Notes: generated from the letters alone by a model not told the origin. DNA of 64,000 nt from Pedobacter sp. Leaf194 (GCF_001423945.1 NZ_LMPU01000001.1:1361971-1425970); one strand, 5' to 3'; positions 35,257 to 44,877 are shown, counted from the stretch's first letter. Made by a program: numbers and translations.

Positions 35257-37704
35257 TTAAAAGCCGTAACTGATTCTAAAACCCTGCGATATTTTCTTGG
35301 CACCATCATATGCGAAACCATAACTTACCCTTAAAACAAGGCGCTGCAAACCAAAATAAAACTCTTTGTAATTTCTCTTTTCGGGCGATGACAAATATCC
35401 TCCACCAACAAATTCTTCAAGCTTCGCTTTGCGTAATAATGGAACTTTATTTAAGAAAAAGCCTGCGAAATTGTGTTCCAGGTGCGCCTCGAAATATTGC
35501 TGATTGGTACTAAACTGATAAAATTCCAGGTATTGAAACTTTCTTAAGTTTGGAGGAAAAATTGTAGAAATGTTACCGGCAAAATGTTTGTATTCAGGAT
35601 AATACATTTTAGCGTTGTTTAAAAACTTCCCCGCTCCAACAAGAAACGACGTGTATCCCCATAAGCCCAAGCCAATTCTGTCCTGATAAATTTCTGCTTT
35701 TACAAAGTCGTAATCGATATCGCTGCCGAGTAATCCGTTAAAGCCTTTCTTATATAAAACTGTTATCCGGGGAAATCTAGATTCTGTATAAAATTTTCCA
35801 TCAGGCCGGGTGATATACTGTTGGCCAATGGTGTATGTTAGGCTTGCTGACGCACTTGCCGAGGTATATGTAGGAAACAGTGGTGTTTCAGTATTTGGAT
35901 AAAAGGGATTATTTGAGGTAAATTCCCGGTCTTTATTGTCGAAGAGTTTAAAATCGGTAGTATTTGTGAGTGTGTGGTTTCTGGTATAGTCGAAACTTAC
36001 AGATGCCTGCAGCCCGCTGGCAATTTCCCTGGTTGTGTTAAAGTTGAAAAACGATTTTTCGTAAAACTTCGGAAAGTTTTTTTCATACAACAAGGTGTTA
36101 ATCGTATTGCCTAGTAAGGTCATCGAGCCTAAATTATTAAGATCGAAAATACCGTTACCAAAGGAAGCACCGATGCTGGCCCGCTTAAGCGGATCATAGA
36201 AATAACTTCCGGTGAGGCTCCCTGTGAGTTTCTGGTTTGCAAAACCATACCGCAGCTCTGGCCTTATGCTGTACGAACGTCTGTCGCCAAATACTTTTCG
36301 ATAGGTAACACCATATTTAATTGCAAAGCCTTCTACCGTGTTGTAAAATAAAGACCGCAAGACCGGGTCAAACGAAATGTAAACGCTGTCATATCTGTCG
36401 TTGATGCTGTAACCCCTCAATAAAAGCTTTCCGACACCAAATTTGTTGTTTTCCTTTTCCAGCGAGTCGAGGTAAGTTTTCGACTCCTTTCTTTTTGCAA
36501 TGCTGTCTTTCACAACATAATTAATTTTTTCGTCGGGAGTGAGCGGAATCGGCCTATTTGTATTCCAGTAGATAGAATCTTTTTTGTTAACCAGTTTCGT
36601 AATCTTTAAAATTTCACCGCTGAAAAAGTTTTTTGGAAACACAGGGGAGATGTTGTAATTGCTGTAAATACCAACATAGTAGCCTGCAAACTTAAATCCC
36701 AACACATTTCCATTAAATTGAAAATTTACAGCTGTTGGCATGTAAGCTTCATTTACTTTGGTAAATTCCTGGTTTATGCTCAGGGTATCGATAAAGTTGA
36801 TTCCGGCATTTTTAGTGAGGAATAAATCTGTGCTGTAGATCCGCCAGCTGCCATCAATAATATAAATGATACCTCTAAACACCGGGTCGTTTGTGCGGCG
36901 GGGAATAACTTCAATCTTGTTTACGGTTTCGCCATTTTCCTGCGTTTGACCAAGTAATTTGTATTTATAATAAAAAAGTGCATTGTCTGCAATTGGCGAA
37001 ATGAAGCCTCGGGCACTGAGTTTGTTTTCGAGCAGGTAATTATCATAAAAATTGATAATCAAATCAGATGCCTTATTAAAACTGAAGGCATTGTTTCTCC
37101 CGGCTACTTTAGATGAAATCATCTCTTCGTGCACTTCATTTGGCCTCTTAAAGCTGAATTTACTTTGCGATTCGGATAAATAGATAATGCCCTGTCGGTT
37201 TGTATCGAGTTCCATTACCTTCCTGATATCGCGACCCATAAACTTTTTTGGTGCGCTTTTTAAACGTTGCACACCTTTAATGTAAACATCGCAGGTAAAA
37301 GCGTTTACTTCCTCTAAATGTACTTTCCGCTGTTTTATCGCCTTGCGGATAATTTCATAAGCTGGGTCTTCAGCATTGCCCCGAATGGTAACGTTCTCTA
37401 AGGTATAGCTTTCTGATGTTAAAGAAACATTTAGCGTTGACGATTCTGAAACTCGCAGGATATGTTCCTGCTGTTTATAGCCTACAGCCCTAAAAGTTAG
37501 CGTGTACTCACCTTTGTTTAATTTGATTTCGTACTTGCCGTCCACATTGGCCGAGGTGCCCTTAGTGGTACTTTTAATGTAAACAGATGCGAAAGGAACC
37601 GGTTGCCCGCTGATATCTTTTATGGTGCCTGCAATTGTAAATTGTTGTGCAAACACAAAGCTGGTAATGGAACAAAAGATTACGAGTGCGCAGAATTTTA
37701 TCAT
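35257..37704 (-). CDS. DUF5686/carboxypeptidase-regulatory-like outer-membrane protein
   Basis: 815 residues. Signal peptide 1-19; a CarboxypepD_reg-like Ig domain about 20-100 (FTIAGTIKDISGQPVPFASV, DGKYEIKLNKGEYTL); the rest is DUF5686 with many amphipathic strands ending in RISYGF with C-terminal Phe, as expected for an outer-membrane barrel. Common in Bacteroidetes with unknown function. The C-terminal SYGFAYDGAKKISQGFRISYGF region is typical of the family. It lies alone between trhO and the divergent kbl. Confidence 0.85.
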   Translation of the reverse strand: MIKFCALVIFCSITSFVFAQQFTIAGTIKDISGQPVPFASVYIKSTTKGTSANVDGKYEIKLNKGEYTLTFRAVGYKQQEHILRVSESSTLNVSLTSESYTLENVTIRGNAEDPAYEIIRKAIKQRKVHLEEVNAFTCDVYIKGVQRLKSAPKKFMGRDIRKVMELDTNRQGIIYLSESQSKFSFKRPNEVHEEMISSKVAGRNNAFSFNKASDLIINFYDNYLLENKLSARGFISPIADNALFYYKYKLLGQTQENGETVNKIEVIPRRTNDPVFRGIIYIIDGSWRIYSTDLFLTKNAGINFIDTLSINQEFTKVNEAYMPTAVNFQFNGNVLGFKFAGYYVGIYSNYNISPVFPKNFFSGEILKITKLVNKKDSIYWNTNRPIPLTPDEKINYVVKDSIAKRKESKTYLDSLEKENNKFGVGKLLLRGYSINDRYDSVYISFDPVLRSLFYNTVEGFAIKYGVTYRKVFGDRRSYSIRPELRYGFANQKLTGSLTGSYFYDPLKRASIGASFGNGIFDLNNLGSMTLLGNTINTLLYEKNFPKFYEKSFFNFNTTREIASGLQASVSFDYTRNHTLTNTTDFKLFDNKDREFTSNNPFYPNTETPLFPTYTSASASASLTYTIGQQYITRPDGKFYTESRFPRITVLYKKGFNGLLGSDIDYDFVKAEIYQDRIGLGLWGYTSFLVGAGKFLNNAKMYYPEYKHFAGNISTIFPPNLRKFQYLEFYQFSTNQQYFEAHLEHNFAGFFLNKVPLLRKAKLEEFVGGGYLSSPEKRNYKEFYFGLQRLVLRVSYGFAYDGAKKISQGFRISYGF

Positions 37705-37881
37705 AGGTGTTTACCGGTTAAGCTATAAATATCGAATAAGTTTTTACACTATACATACAGGCAGGTGTTAAAGTTTGTTAATATCGAAATAAATGTAAGC
37801 AGGCATTCGGTTTTCAGCTGGAAATTTTGAGCACACATTGCCCATTTTTCATTTTCGCCCCTTTTTCTTCCGGCATTTTTA

Positions 37882-37889
37882 TAACTTTG
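37882..37889 (+). promoter_or_regulatory. TAnnTTTG -7 box upstream of kbl
   Basis: TAACTTTG, 24 bases before the ATG at 37913. It supports the shorter kbl start, because an earlier start at 37838 would lie upstream of this box. Confidence 0.5.
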
Positions 37890-37912
37890 AAGGCAATCAA
37901 CACATTAAGGCC

Positions 37913-39100
37913 ATGTATAAAACATTACAACCTGTACTTCAAAAAGAGTTAGAAGAAATTGAAAACGCAGGACTATTTAAACGCGAAAGAATTATTGTTA
38001 CGCCACAGGGCGCAGATATAAAAGTTAGCAGTGGGGCAGAAGTAATCAATTTTTGTGCAAACAACTATTTAGGGCTTTCTTCCCATCCAAAAGTGATCGA
38101 AGCTGCAAAAAAGGCAATCGATAATCATGGTTATGGCATGTCGTCTGTTCGTTTTATTTGTGGAACACAGGATGTACACAAAGAGCTGGAGGCAAAAATT
38201 TCTGAGTTTTTAGGTACTGAAGATACAATTTTATATGCCGCTGCCTTTGATGCCAATGGTGGTGTTTTTGAGCCTTTGTTTAATGCTGAAGACGCAATTA
38301 TTTCTGATGAACTAAATCATGCATCTATTATTGATGGTGTACGCTTGTGCAAGGCGCAACGTTTCCGTTATAAAAATGCCGACATGGAAGATTTGGAAAG
38401 GCAGTTGATTGCCGCGAAAGACTGCAGGCACAGAATTATTGTTACAGATGGCGCATTCTCTATGGATGGCTCTGTTGCTCCTTTGGATAAAATTGCCAAT
38501 TTGGCCGATAAATATGAAGCGCTGATTATGATTGATGAATCGCATTGTACTGGTTTTATTGGTAAAAATGGTCGTGGTACGCACGAGCATTTCAATGTGA
38601 TGGATAGGATAGATATTATTACTGGCACATTGGGTAAAGCTTTAGGTGGTGCGTCGGGTGGTTTTACTTCGGGTAAAAAAGAAATCATCGCTATGCTACG
38701 CCAACGTTCCCGTCCGTATTTGTTCTCAAACACTTTGGCCCCGGCAATTGCGGGTGCATCCATTGCGGTATTGGATATGTTAAGTGAAACCACATCATTA
38801 AGAGATAAATTGGAGGCAAATACAAAATATTTCCGCGAAAAAATGACCGAAGCAGGTTTCGACATCAAGCCAGGCTTCCATCCAATTGTTCCGGTTATGC
38901 TTTACGATGCGAAGGTTGCACAGGAATTTGCTGCAAAAATGCTCGATGAAGGTATATATGTGATAGGATTTTTCTATCCTGTTGTACCACAGGGAAAAGC
39001 AAGAATTCGTGTGCAGTTATCGGCAGCCCACGAACAGCACCACTTAGACACCGCAATTGCAGCCTTTACTAAAGTTGGCAAAGAATTAGGCGTAATTTAA
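37913..39100 (+). CDS. kbl: glycine C-acetyltransferase (2-amino-3-ketobutyrate CoA ligase)
   Basis: 395 residues from ATG 37913 ([10 protein letters not shown]), the usual length; an in-frame upstream start adds an atypical Phe-rich peptide. PLP-dependent alpha-oxoamine synthase: [33 protein letters not shown] (PLP-binding Asp) and the Schiff-base lysine K242 in [14 protein letters not shown]. It cleaves 2-amino-3-ketobutyrate with CoA to glycine and acetyl-CoA, completing threonine breakdown started by tdh at 15486. It carries its own promoter and terminator. Confidence 0.95.
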   Translation: MYKTLQPVLQKELEEIENAGLFKRERIIVTPQGADIKVSSGAEVINFCANNYLGLSSHPKVIEAAKKAIDNHGYGMSSVRFICGTQDVHKELEAKISEFLGTEDTILYAAAFDANGGVFEPLFNAEDAIISDELNHASIIDGVRLCKAQRFRYKNADMEDLERQLIAAKDCRHRIIVTDGAFSMDGSVAPLDKIANLADKYEALIMIDESHCTGFIGKNGRGTHEHFNVMDRIDIITGTLGKALGGASGGFTSGKKEIIAMLRQRSRPYLFSNTLAPAIAGASIAVLDMLSETTSLRDKLEANTKYFREKMTEAGFDIKPGFHPIVPVMLYDAKVAQEFAAKMLDEGIYVIGFFYPVVPQGKARIRVQLSAAHEQHHLDTAIAAFTKVGKELGVI

Positions 39101-39126
39101 TTCCTGATAACTCTAAGAGATTTTTG

Positions 39127-39155
39127 AAGCCGCATTAATTTGCGGCTTTTTTTGT
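39127..39155 (+). terminator. intrinsic terminator after kbl
   Basis: AGCCGCA (39128-39134) and TGCGGCT (39141-39147) with a 6-base loop, followed by TTTTTTTG. Confidence 0.88.
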
Positions 39156-39238
39156 TTTCGGGTTCATTTTCTTTTATAATGGTATTGTAAACAGATTTTC
39201 TGAACCGGCACACATTTAAAATATAAGATAATTTGACG

Positions 39239-39246
39239 TATATTTG
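39239..39246 (+). promoter_or_regulatory. TAnnTTTG -7 box very close to the pheS start
   Basis: TATATTTG, only 5 bases before the pheS ATG at 39252. If used, the mRNA would have almost no 5' leader. Confidence 0.4.
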
Positions 39247-39251
39247 AAGCC

Positions 39252-40292
39252 ATGTTACAGGATAAAATAACACAATACACTGAAGAAATTAATGCTTTCG
39301 TAACAGAAAAAGCAGATGAATTAGAACAGTTCCGTATCAAGTATTTAGGAAGCAAGGGCGTAATTAAAGAAATTTTTGACGACTTCAAATCTGTTTCTGT
39401 TGAGGAAAAGAAATCGTTAGGAAAAGTACTTAACGAGTTTAAACAGCTTGCAGAATCGAAATACTTAACTTTAAAAGAAGCAACTGAAGCCACACAAGTT
39501 CAGGGCGCTACACATACCCAGGATTTAACATTGCCTGGCGAAGGTTTTGAAATCGGTTCACGCCATCCTTTGGCATTGGTACGCCGGGAAATTGTAGAGA
39601 TTTTTGCAAAACTTGGCTTTACAGTAGCCGAAGGCCCTGAAATTGAAGATGACTGGCATAACTTTTCTGCTTTAAATTTCCCTGAAGAGCACCCTGCAAG
39701 AGACATGCAAGATACTTTCTTTATTAAAAAAGGTGGTGAAAAGGGGGACATCGCTTTGCGTACACACACATCCTCCGTTCAGGTGCGTATGATGGAGCAG
39801 GGACAGCCGCCTTTTAGGGCAATTATGCCGGGCCGCGTGTACCGTAATGAAGCGATTTCCGCGAGGGCGCATTGCTTTTTCCACCAGATAGAAGGTTTAT
39901 ACGTTGATGAAAATGTTTCCTTCGCGGATTTGAAACAAACCTTATTTTATTTTGTACAGGAGCTTTATGGCGAAGGTACCAAGGTTCGTTTCCGCCCTTC
40001 ATATTTCCCGTTCACAGAGCCATCGGCCGAAATGGATATTTCCTGTACCATTTGTAACGGAGCCGGCTGCCAGTTGTGTAAGCATAGCGGATGGGTAGAG
40101 ATTTTAGGCTGCGGAATGGTCGATCCAAATGTTTTAGAAAACTGCGGTATAGATTCAAAAAAATATAGTGGTTTTGCATTCGGAATGGGTATCGAACGCA
40201 TCGCGAATTTAAAATATGTGATTAAAGATTTGCGATTGTTTTCAGAAAATGATGTCCGTTTCCTTAAGCAATATAAATCTGCTTTAATTTAA
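39252..40292 (+). CDS. pheS: phenylalanyl-tRNA synthetase alpha subunit
   Basis: 346 residues, full length. N-terminal coiled coil (about 1-90, YTEEINAFVTEKADELEQFR), then the class II catalytic core: GFEIGSRHPLALVRREI, PFRAIMPGRVYRNEAISARA, and motif 3 FAFGMGIERIANLKY. A Cys-rich segment CTICNGAGCQLCKHSGWVEILG before motif 3 is common in this phylum. No pheT is in the window, so the two subunits are unlinked. The stop overlaps the next ATG by one base (TAATG), so the lipoprotein gene behind it is translationally coupled. Confidence 0.96.
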   Translation: MLQDKITQYTEEINAFVTEKADELEQFRIKYLGSKGVIKEIFDDFKSVSVEEKKSLGKVLNEFKQLAESKYLTLKEATEATQVQGATHTQDLTLPGEGFEIGSRHPLALVRREIVEIFAKLGFTVAEGPEIEDDWHNFSALNFPEEHPARDMQDTFFIKKGGEKGDIALRTHTSSVQVRMMEQGQPPFRAIMPGRVYRNEAISARAHCFFHQIEGLYVDENVSFADLKQTLFYFVQELYGEGTKVRFRPSYFPFTEPSAEMDISCTICNGAGCQLCKHSGWVEILGCGMVDPNVLENCGIDSKKYSGFAFGMGIERIANLKYVIKDLRLFSENDVRFLKQYKSALI

Positions 40293-40708
40293 TGATGAAG
40301 CCTGTATATAGCCTTTTATTTGTTCTCGTGCTTTTAACAGGTTGCGGAAAAGACACAGGATATATTCCAGAGGTTGGGGTAAATTTCAGTTTGCCACTAA
40401 CTGATCCGCGTTTAAGCAGATTAAGCAGTCCTGGTGGGGCAGTTTTAATAAGTGGCTATGGTGTTGCTGGTTTAGTGCTTTACCGCAGAACGGACAATGG
40501 TTACGTTGCATTCGATCGTTGCAGTACGGTGAATCCCGAACAAAAATGCGCCGTAACTTTAGATGACCCAACGTTAACGGTAACCGATCAATGCTCTGGC
40601 GCTAAGTTTCTACTTGAGGATGGTAGTCCGGTAAAAGCGCCGGCCGTTCGAGGATTAAAACAATACACAGTGGCCATTTCCGGTCTTAATTTACATGTAA
40701 CTAACTAA
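40292..40708 (+). CDS. small lipoprotein with Rieske-like fold lacking cluster ligands
   Basis: 138 residues. Lipobox C18 (LLTGCGKD). The C-terminal half (VAFDRCSTVNPEQKC ... TDQCSGAKFLLEDGSPVKAPAVRGLKQYTV) follows the order of a Rieske domain, including the ending D-G-x-P-V-x-x-P-A, but both Cys-x-His ligand pairs are missing: histidines are absent and only single cysteines remain. It therefore probably does not bind a 2Fe-2S cluster. Coupled to pheS upstream and one base before the TetR gene downstream. Function unknown. Confidence 0.75.
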   Translation: MMKPVYSLLFVLVLLTGCGKDTGYIPEVGVNFSLPLTDPRLSRLSSPGGAVLISGYGVAGLVLYRRTDNGYVAFDRCSTVNPEQKCAVTLDDPTLTVTDQCSGAKFLLEDGSPVKAPAVRGLKQYTVAISGLNLHVTN

Positions 40709-40709
40709 A

Positions 40710-41285
40710 ATGGAAGCCGAAAAGATTAAGGAAACTGTAAAAAAAGCAGCGAAAGAACTGTTTAGAAAATATGGTTACCACAAAACGAGTGTAAACGAAA
40801 TTGCTAAAAAAGCACGCATCGCGAAAGCAACAATTTATAAATATTTTGAAAGTAAAGAGCAGGTTCTGGATAGTATCCTTATGGATTATCTGGATCAGAA
40901 CCTACACGAAATATTGCAGAACAAGGTAAGTTATGCTTCGGAAGAGGAGCATTTAAAGGCACTGGTTATGAAAACCAGCCGACTTTCTTTTACGGCTTGT
41001 AACGAATTTATAGGTTGGGATTTTGTTCGCGAAAATGCCAACTCTCAGGAATTTTTAAAACACCTGTCCGATCAGTTAGAAGCATTATTACTGGCAGCAT
41101 ATTTACAACTCGATAATTTCAAAAATAACCCGGCCAGGAGAGAAGGTTTAGCCTTTTTACTCAAGGCAAGCAAAAGTATTGTTTTCTCTTTTGCATTTAC
41201 ATCCGTTAGTGATTCTGACGTGCGTAAGAACTTCGTAAGTTTCCAGAAGGAAATACTGCCTTTCTTGGTGAAGGCAGCGCTTTAA
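40710..41285 (+). CDS. TetR/AcrR family transcriptional regulator
   Basis: 191 residues. N-terminal TetR HTH: VKKAAKELFRKYGYHKTSVNEIAKKARIAKATIYKYFESKEQVLDSI (5-51), a near-consensus match; the C-terminal ligand domain is unremarkable. Convergent with the ABC exporter genes at 41356-43341 and sharing their terminator, it may control them (inference from position). One base separates it from the lipoprotein gene upstream. Confidence 0.92.
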   Translation: MEAEKIKETVKKAAKELFRKYGYHKTSVNEIAKKARIAKATIYKYFESKEQVLDSILMDYLDQNLHEILQNKVSYASEEEHLKALVMKTSRLSFTACNEFIGWDFVRENANSQEFLKHLSDQLEALLLAAYLQLDNFKNNPARREGLAFLLKASKSIVFSFAFTSVSDSDVRKNFVSFQKEILPFLVKAAL

Positions 41286-41300
41286 TAGATTACAATAACA

Positions 41301-41340
41301 AAAAAGGGGATAATGCTTGTTGCGTTATCCCCTTTTTTTT
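41301..41340. terminator. bidirectional intrinsic terminator
   Basis: AAAAAGGGGATAA (41301-41313) pairs with TTATCCCCTTTTTTTT (41325-41340). It serves the TetR gene on one side and the ABC permease gene on the other. Confidence 0.9.
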
Positions 41341-41355
41341 AATACAAGTACCTTG

Positions 41356-42432
41356 CTATTCCCACCTAAATACTTTTACGGCAACTGCGTAAATTGCTAT
41401 TCCCCAAATTACTAAAATCATTATCTGGAATTTAACATCCCACAAGTTTAAGCCTTCAAAGGCCACTTTCCGCATTGCATCATTTAAATAGGTTAGTGGT
41501 AGTGCTCTACTTATTGGTTGTAGCCAGCCTGGAAAAGCATCTATTGAAAAAAAAGTTCCTGATAATAGAAACTGAGGCAATGTTACAATATTGGATATTG
41601 GCGGAACCATGCTTTCGTTCTTTGCGATGCCTGATATTATGAAACCAAAGCCCATAAATACAATTATACCTAGCGTTGCTAAAATAAGCATGTTCACAAC
41701 GGTGAGTACGCCATGAACCAGGGTAAAACCGAAAAATATGTGACCTAACGTTATTATAAACAATGCGCCGAGTAATGCAAAGCCTATTCTGGCTACACCT
41801 TCGCCAATAACGATGCTCGAACGCTTCACGGGCGTAGCAAAAAACCGCTTAATTACCAGCGTTTGGCGCAGGCTTAAAAACACAAATGCAGTTCCGAAAA
41901 CGCCTGTACTTAGCAGCGAAAACCCTAATTGACCGGGCAAAATAAAATCGATGGTTTTGTATTCCCGGCCATGAACCGTGCTTTCTTTAATTTCAGCTAC
42001 TGATGGCTTTAATGTTTTGTTGTAAAAAAGATTGTTTAAAACAGATTTCAGAATGTTCCCTTTATCCATCGATGCGGATGTGTAAACAACATTAACAGAG
42101 TAGGCAACAGAGTTTAGTCTTTTGTGTATGTCGATCATCGCATCAACATTTCCTTTTTCCAACAGCTTGTCAAAATCGGCTTTCGATTTATTTTTTACCA
42201 GCCTTATCATTCCTGTCTTCTCCAGCATGGCCGTTACAGGATTGTTTACATCCGAGCCAGGGGCAATGCCAACATCGATGTGTGTACCTTTACCACCAAG
42301 AAAGCCAAAAACTACAATAAATATTATTGGAAAAGCCAATGTAAAAACCACTGCCGATGGACTGCGCATAATAGAGCGGAAACTCGCCTTCGCCAATGCT
42401 AATGTTGCTGTTGTATTGCTGTATTTTTGCAT
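41356..42432 (-). CDS. ABC-2 type transporter permease
   Basis: 358 residues from ATG 42432 (MQKYSNTTATLALAK); a longer TTG reading would run through a palindromic repeat and is rejected. Layout: first membrane helix at about 28-48 (VVFTLAFPIIFIVVFGF), a long extracytoplasmic domain to about 180, and five membrane helices after it with the ABC-2 pattern (FAFLSLRQTLVIKRFFATPV ... LPQFLLSGTFFSIDAFPGWLQPISRALPLTYLNDAMR). Pairs with the ATPase gene upstream as a drug or lipid exporter; the substrate is unknown. Confidence 0.9.
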   Translation of the reverse strand: MQKYSNTTATLALAKASFRSIMRSPSAVVFTLAFPIIFIVVFGFLGGKGTHIDVGIAPGSDVNNPVTAMLEKTGMIRLVKNKSKADFDKLLEKGNVDAMIDIHKRLNSVAYSVNVVYTSASMDKGNILKSVLNNLFYNKTLKPSVAEIKESTVHGREYKTIDFILPGQLGFSLLSTGVFGTAFVFLSLRQTLVIKRFFATPVKRSSIVIGEGVARIGFALLGALFIITLGHIFFGFTLVHGVLTVVNMLILATLGIIVFMGFGFIISGIAKNESMVPPISNIVTLPQFLLSGTFFSIDAFPGWLQPISRALPLTYLNDAMRKVAFEGLNLWDVKFQIMILVIWGIAIYAVAVKVFRWE

Positions 42433-42480
42433 GTAAGTTTTGTAATAGTTGTACTGTTTTATTTTGTTAAACCCGATTGA

Positions 42481-42534
42481 AGCGGCAGCTCCCGATTTTT
42501 CATCGGGACTATAGCAAAAAGCGGGAGTGGCGCT
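42481..42534. repeat. compound palindromic element (REP-like)
   Basis: An inner hairpin CCCGAT/ATCGGG (42491-42496 and 42502-42507) is enclosed by outer arms AGCGGCAGCTCCCG (42481-42494) and CGGGAGTGGCGCT (42522-42534). It lies between the ABC ATPase and permease genes. Only one copy is in the window; the form resembles dispersed intergenic repeats of Pedobacter-type genomes (impression, not checked). Confidence 0.5.
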
Positions 42535-42576
42535 AATTGAAATGCTGACGGTGCTTTTCAAAGAAATTTAAAATCA

Positions 42577-43341
42577 CTATTCTCTCCACTCTTTGCCTGT
42601 TAAATTGATAAAAACATCTTCCAGATTGGCCTTTTTTACTTCTTTTTTCCGTTCAAAACCTGAAGCAACAAGTTTATCTATTAAATTATCGGGTGTATCC
42701 AGGGCGATAAGTTTCCCGCGTTCTACAAAAGCAACCCTGTCGCAAAGTTGCTCGGCTTCATCCATGTAGTGTGTGGTGATTACGACGGTTGTGCCCTGGT
42801 TTCGTATCTCGGTAATCAAATCCCAAAGGTTGCGCCTGGCCTGCGGGTCTAAGCCGGTGGTTGGTTCGTCGAGAAAGATAACTTTTGGCTGGTTAATTAA
42901 CGTTGTTGCAATGGAGAAACGTTGTTTTTGGCCTCCAGAGAGTGCTTTGTATTTTGCCTTCGCCTTATCCTGAAGATTTACCTTTTCCAACATATCCATT
43001 GGCTTAATGCTGGCACCGTAAAGGCCCGCAAAAAGTTCGATTAGTTCGATTAAGTTTAGGTTTGGGTAATAGCCGGCTGCCTGGAGTTGTACACCGATAA
43101 TTTGCTTAATTTCATGCGCCTGCTTATCAACCGAAAACCCATCAACAATGATTTCGCCTGAGGTTTTGTCGCGTAAAGTTTCTATTATCTCGAGTGTGGT
43201 TGTTTTGCCTGCGCCGTTTGGGCCGAGCAGACCAAAAATTTCATTCTCAAAAACATCAAAAGTTAAATCCTGTACAGCTACAAAATCGTCGTATTTTTTT
43301 ACCAGGTTTTTAACACTGATGATGGCTTTGTTTTTTTCCAT
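42577..43341 (-). CDS. ABC transporter ATP-binding protein
   Basis: 254 residues. Walker A GLLGPNGAGKTTT, signature LSGGQKQRFSI, Walker B KVIFLDEPTTGLDP and the H-loop VVITTHYMDEAEQLCD are all intact. The C-terminal LEDVFINLTGKEWRE is typical of DrrA/CcmA-type exporter ATPases. First gene of the two-gene exporter operon; 144 bases separate its stop from the permease start, with the palindromic element in between. Confidence 0.94.
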   Translation of the reverse strand: MEKNKAIISVKNLVKKYDDFVAVQDLTFDVFENEIFGLLGPNGAGKTTTLEIIETLRDKTSGEIIVDGFSVDKQAHEIKQIIGVQLQAAGYYPNLNLIELIELFAGLYGASIKPMDMLEKVNLQDKAKAKYKALSGGQKQRFSIATTLINQPKVIFLDEPTTGLDPQARRNLWDLITEIRNQGTTVVITTHYMDEAEQLCDRVAFVERGKLIALDTPDNLIDKLVASGFERKKEVKKANLEDVFINLTGKEWRE

Positions 43342-43433
43342 ACTGCGAATTTAAGAACCTTTAAAATTAATTTATTTACAAACTTTTAAAATGTCGGTAA
43401 AATGATGTTTTCAGCAGGTGAACGCTGCCTAAA

Positions 43434-43470
43434 ATAAAAATGCGAACCTTTGTCGGTTCGCATTTTTATT
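43434..43470 (-). terminator. intrinsic terminator after carA
   Basis: AAAAATGCGAACC (43436-43448) pairs with GGTTCGCATTTTT (43455-43467); it works on both strands and ends carA on the minus strand. Confidence 0.88.
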
Positions 43471-43533
43471 AATATTTGTTACTGGTTCAGGTAATTGCAC
43501 AGTCTTTGAAAACCAGCCAGTCCCGATTCAATT

Positions 43534-44646
43534 TTACCAAACCAATTCGCCCTTCATTACATCAACAAAATCATCGAAAAGGTAACGGGAATCATGCGGA
43601 CCAGGTGAAGATTCCGGGTGATACTGAACTGAAAATGCTTTTTTTCCTTTAACACGGATACCTTCGATAGATTTATCGTTCAGGTTTACATGTGTAATTT
43701 CCACTTTGTCAGAGTTTCTAACCTCATCAGGAATTACACCAAAGCCGTGGTTTTGAGAAGTTACCTCGCAGTGGTTTTTAATGATGTTTTTAACCGGGTG
43801 ATTTAAACCGCGGTGGCCATTAAACATTTTCATTGTGCCAATATCGTTGGCTTCTGCCAATAACTGATGACCTAAACAAATACCAAACAACGGTTTGTCT
43901 TCGGCGAGTATTTCTTTAATTGTTTCTACTGCATATGGCATTACCGATGGGTCGCCAGGGCCATTTGAAATGAAATAGCCATCAGGACTGAATTTTTCCA
44001 TTTCAGCAAATTTTGTTTTAGCCGGAAAAACCTGCACATATATATCGCGGTTTTCGAAACTGCGTAGAATGTTTTTCTTGATACCTAAATCTAAAGCCGC
44101 AACTTTTAAGCTCGCTTCAGGATTGCCATAAAAATACGGTTCTGTTGTACTTACTTTCGACGAAAGCTCCAAACCTTCCATTGAAGGCACTTTGGCAAGC
44201 TTCTTTTTCAATTCGTCTAAATCAGTAATCTCAGAAGAAATTATCGCATTCATTGCGCCCTTATCTCTGATATGACGAACTAAAGCCCGTGTATCGATGT
44301 CTGAAATGGCTACAAGGTTATCATTTTGAAAGTAATCCTGAATAGACTCTGTAGCTTGCTTGCGACTGTAAACGATGTTGTAGTTTTTGCAAACCAAACC
44401 AGCAATTTTAATCGAATCAGATTCAATTTCTTCTTTTTGAATACCATAGTTTCCGATGTGCGAATTTGTGGTAACCATAATCTGCCCGAAGTAGCTCGGA
44501 TCAGTAAAAATTTCCTGGTAACCTGTCATCCCTGTATTAAAACAAATTTCGCCGGTTGTAGTGCCAATTTTTCCGGCGGCTTTGCCGTAAAAAACTGTGC
44601 CATCGGCAAGTAATAGAATCGCAGGTAACTTGGTGTAGTTAGTCAT
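43534..44646 (-). CDS. carA: carbamoyl-phosphate synthase small (glutaminase) subunit
   Basis: 370 residues, full length. N-terminal CarA domain (LLLADGTVFYGKAAG, GYQEIFTDPSYFGQIMV) and a class I glutamine amidotransferase domain with C257 (FGICLGHQLL), H343 and E345 (YHPESSPGPHD). Supplies ammonia to CarB for arginine and pyrimidine synthesis. carB is not next to it, which is common in this phylum. Confidence 0.95.
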   Translation of the reverse strand: MTNYTKLPAILLLADGTVFYGKAAGKIGTTTGEICFNTGMTGYQEIFTDPSYFGQIMVTTNSHIGNYGIQKEEIESDSIKIAGLVCKNYNIVYSRKQATESIQDYFQNDNLVAISDIDTRALVRHIRDKGAMNAIISSEITDLDELKKKLAKVPSMEGLELSSKVSTTEPYFYGNPEASLKVAALDLGIKKNILRSFENRDIYVQVFPAKTKFAEMEKFSPDGYFISNGPGDPSVMPYAVETIKEILAEDKPLFGICLGHQLLAEANDIGTMKMFNGHRGLNHPVKNIIKNHCEVTSQNHGFGVIPDEVRNSDKVEITHVNLNDKSIEGIRVKGKKAFSVQYHPESSPGPHDSRYLFDDFVDVMKGELVW

Positions 44647-44877
44647 GGTAATTACAATATGGATTATGATTTAAAAAAGACTTAAAAAACGGGAGGCTTT
44701 CGGCATAAGAGCCGTGTTTGCTAGGGGCAAAAAAAGATGAATAAATCCCTTCCATTTCGGGGTACAAAGATAGCGTTTTCGACGATAAAAGTTTAAAGTT
44801 TTCATCAGTTTTTTGTAACAACACTAACAATTAAATTTTAACACAAGTTAAACTGCATAATTTAAATTATAACTTTA

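Noticed and set aside
37838..37912. Longer kbl N-terminus
   Set aside because: The added 25 residues are Phe/His-rich, unlike the family, and a -7 promoter box lies inside them.
42433..42561. Longer N-terminus for the ABC permease
   Set aside because: It begins at TTG and is encoded by the palindromic repeat; the ATG at 42432 gives the normal protein.
44639..44830. Possible leader peptide or attenuator upstream of carA
   Set aside because: The hairpin there has only 4 pairs before the T-run and the 63-codon frame overlaps the carA start; nothing links it to arginine or pyrimidine control.
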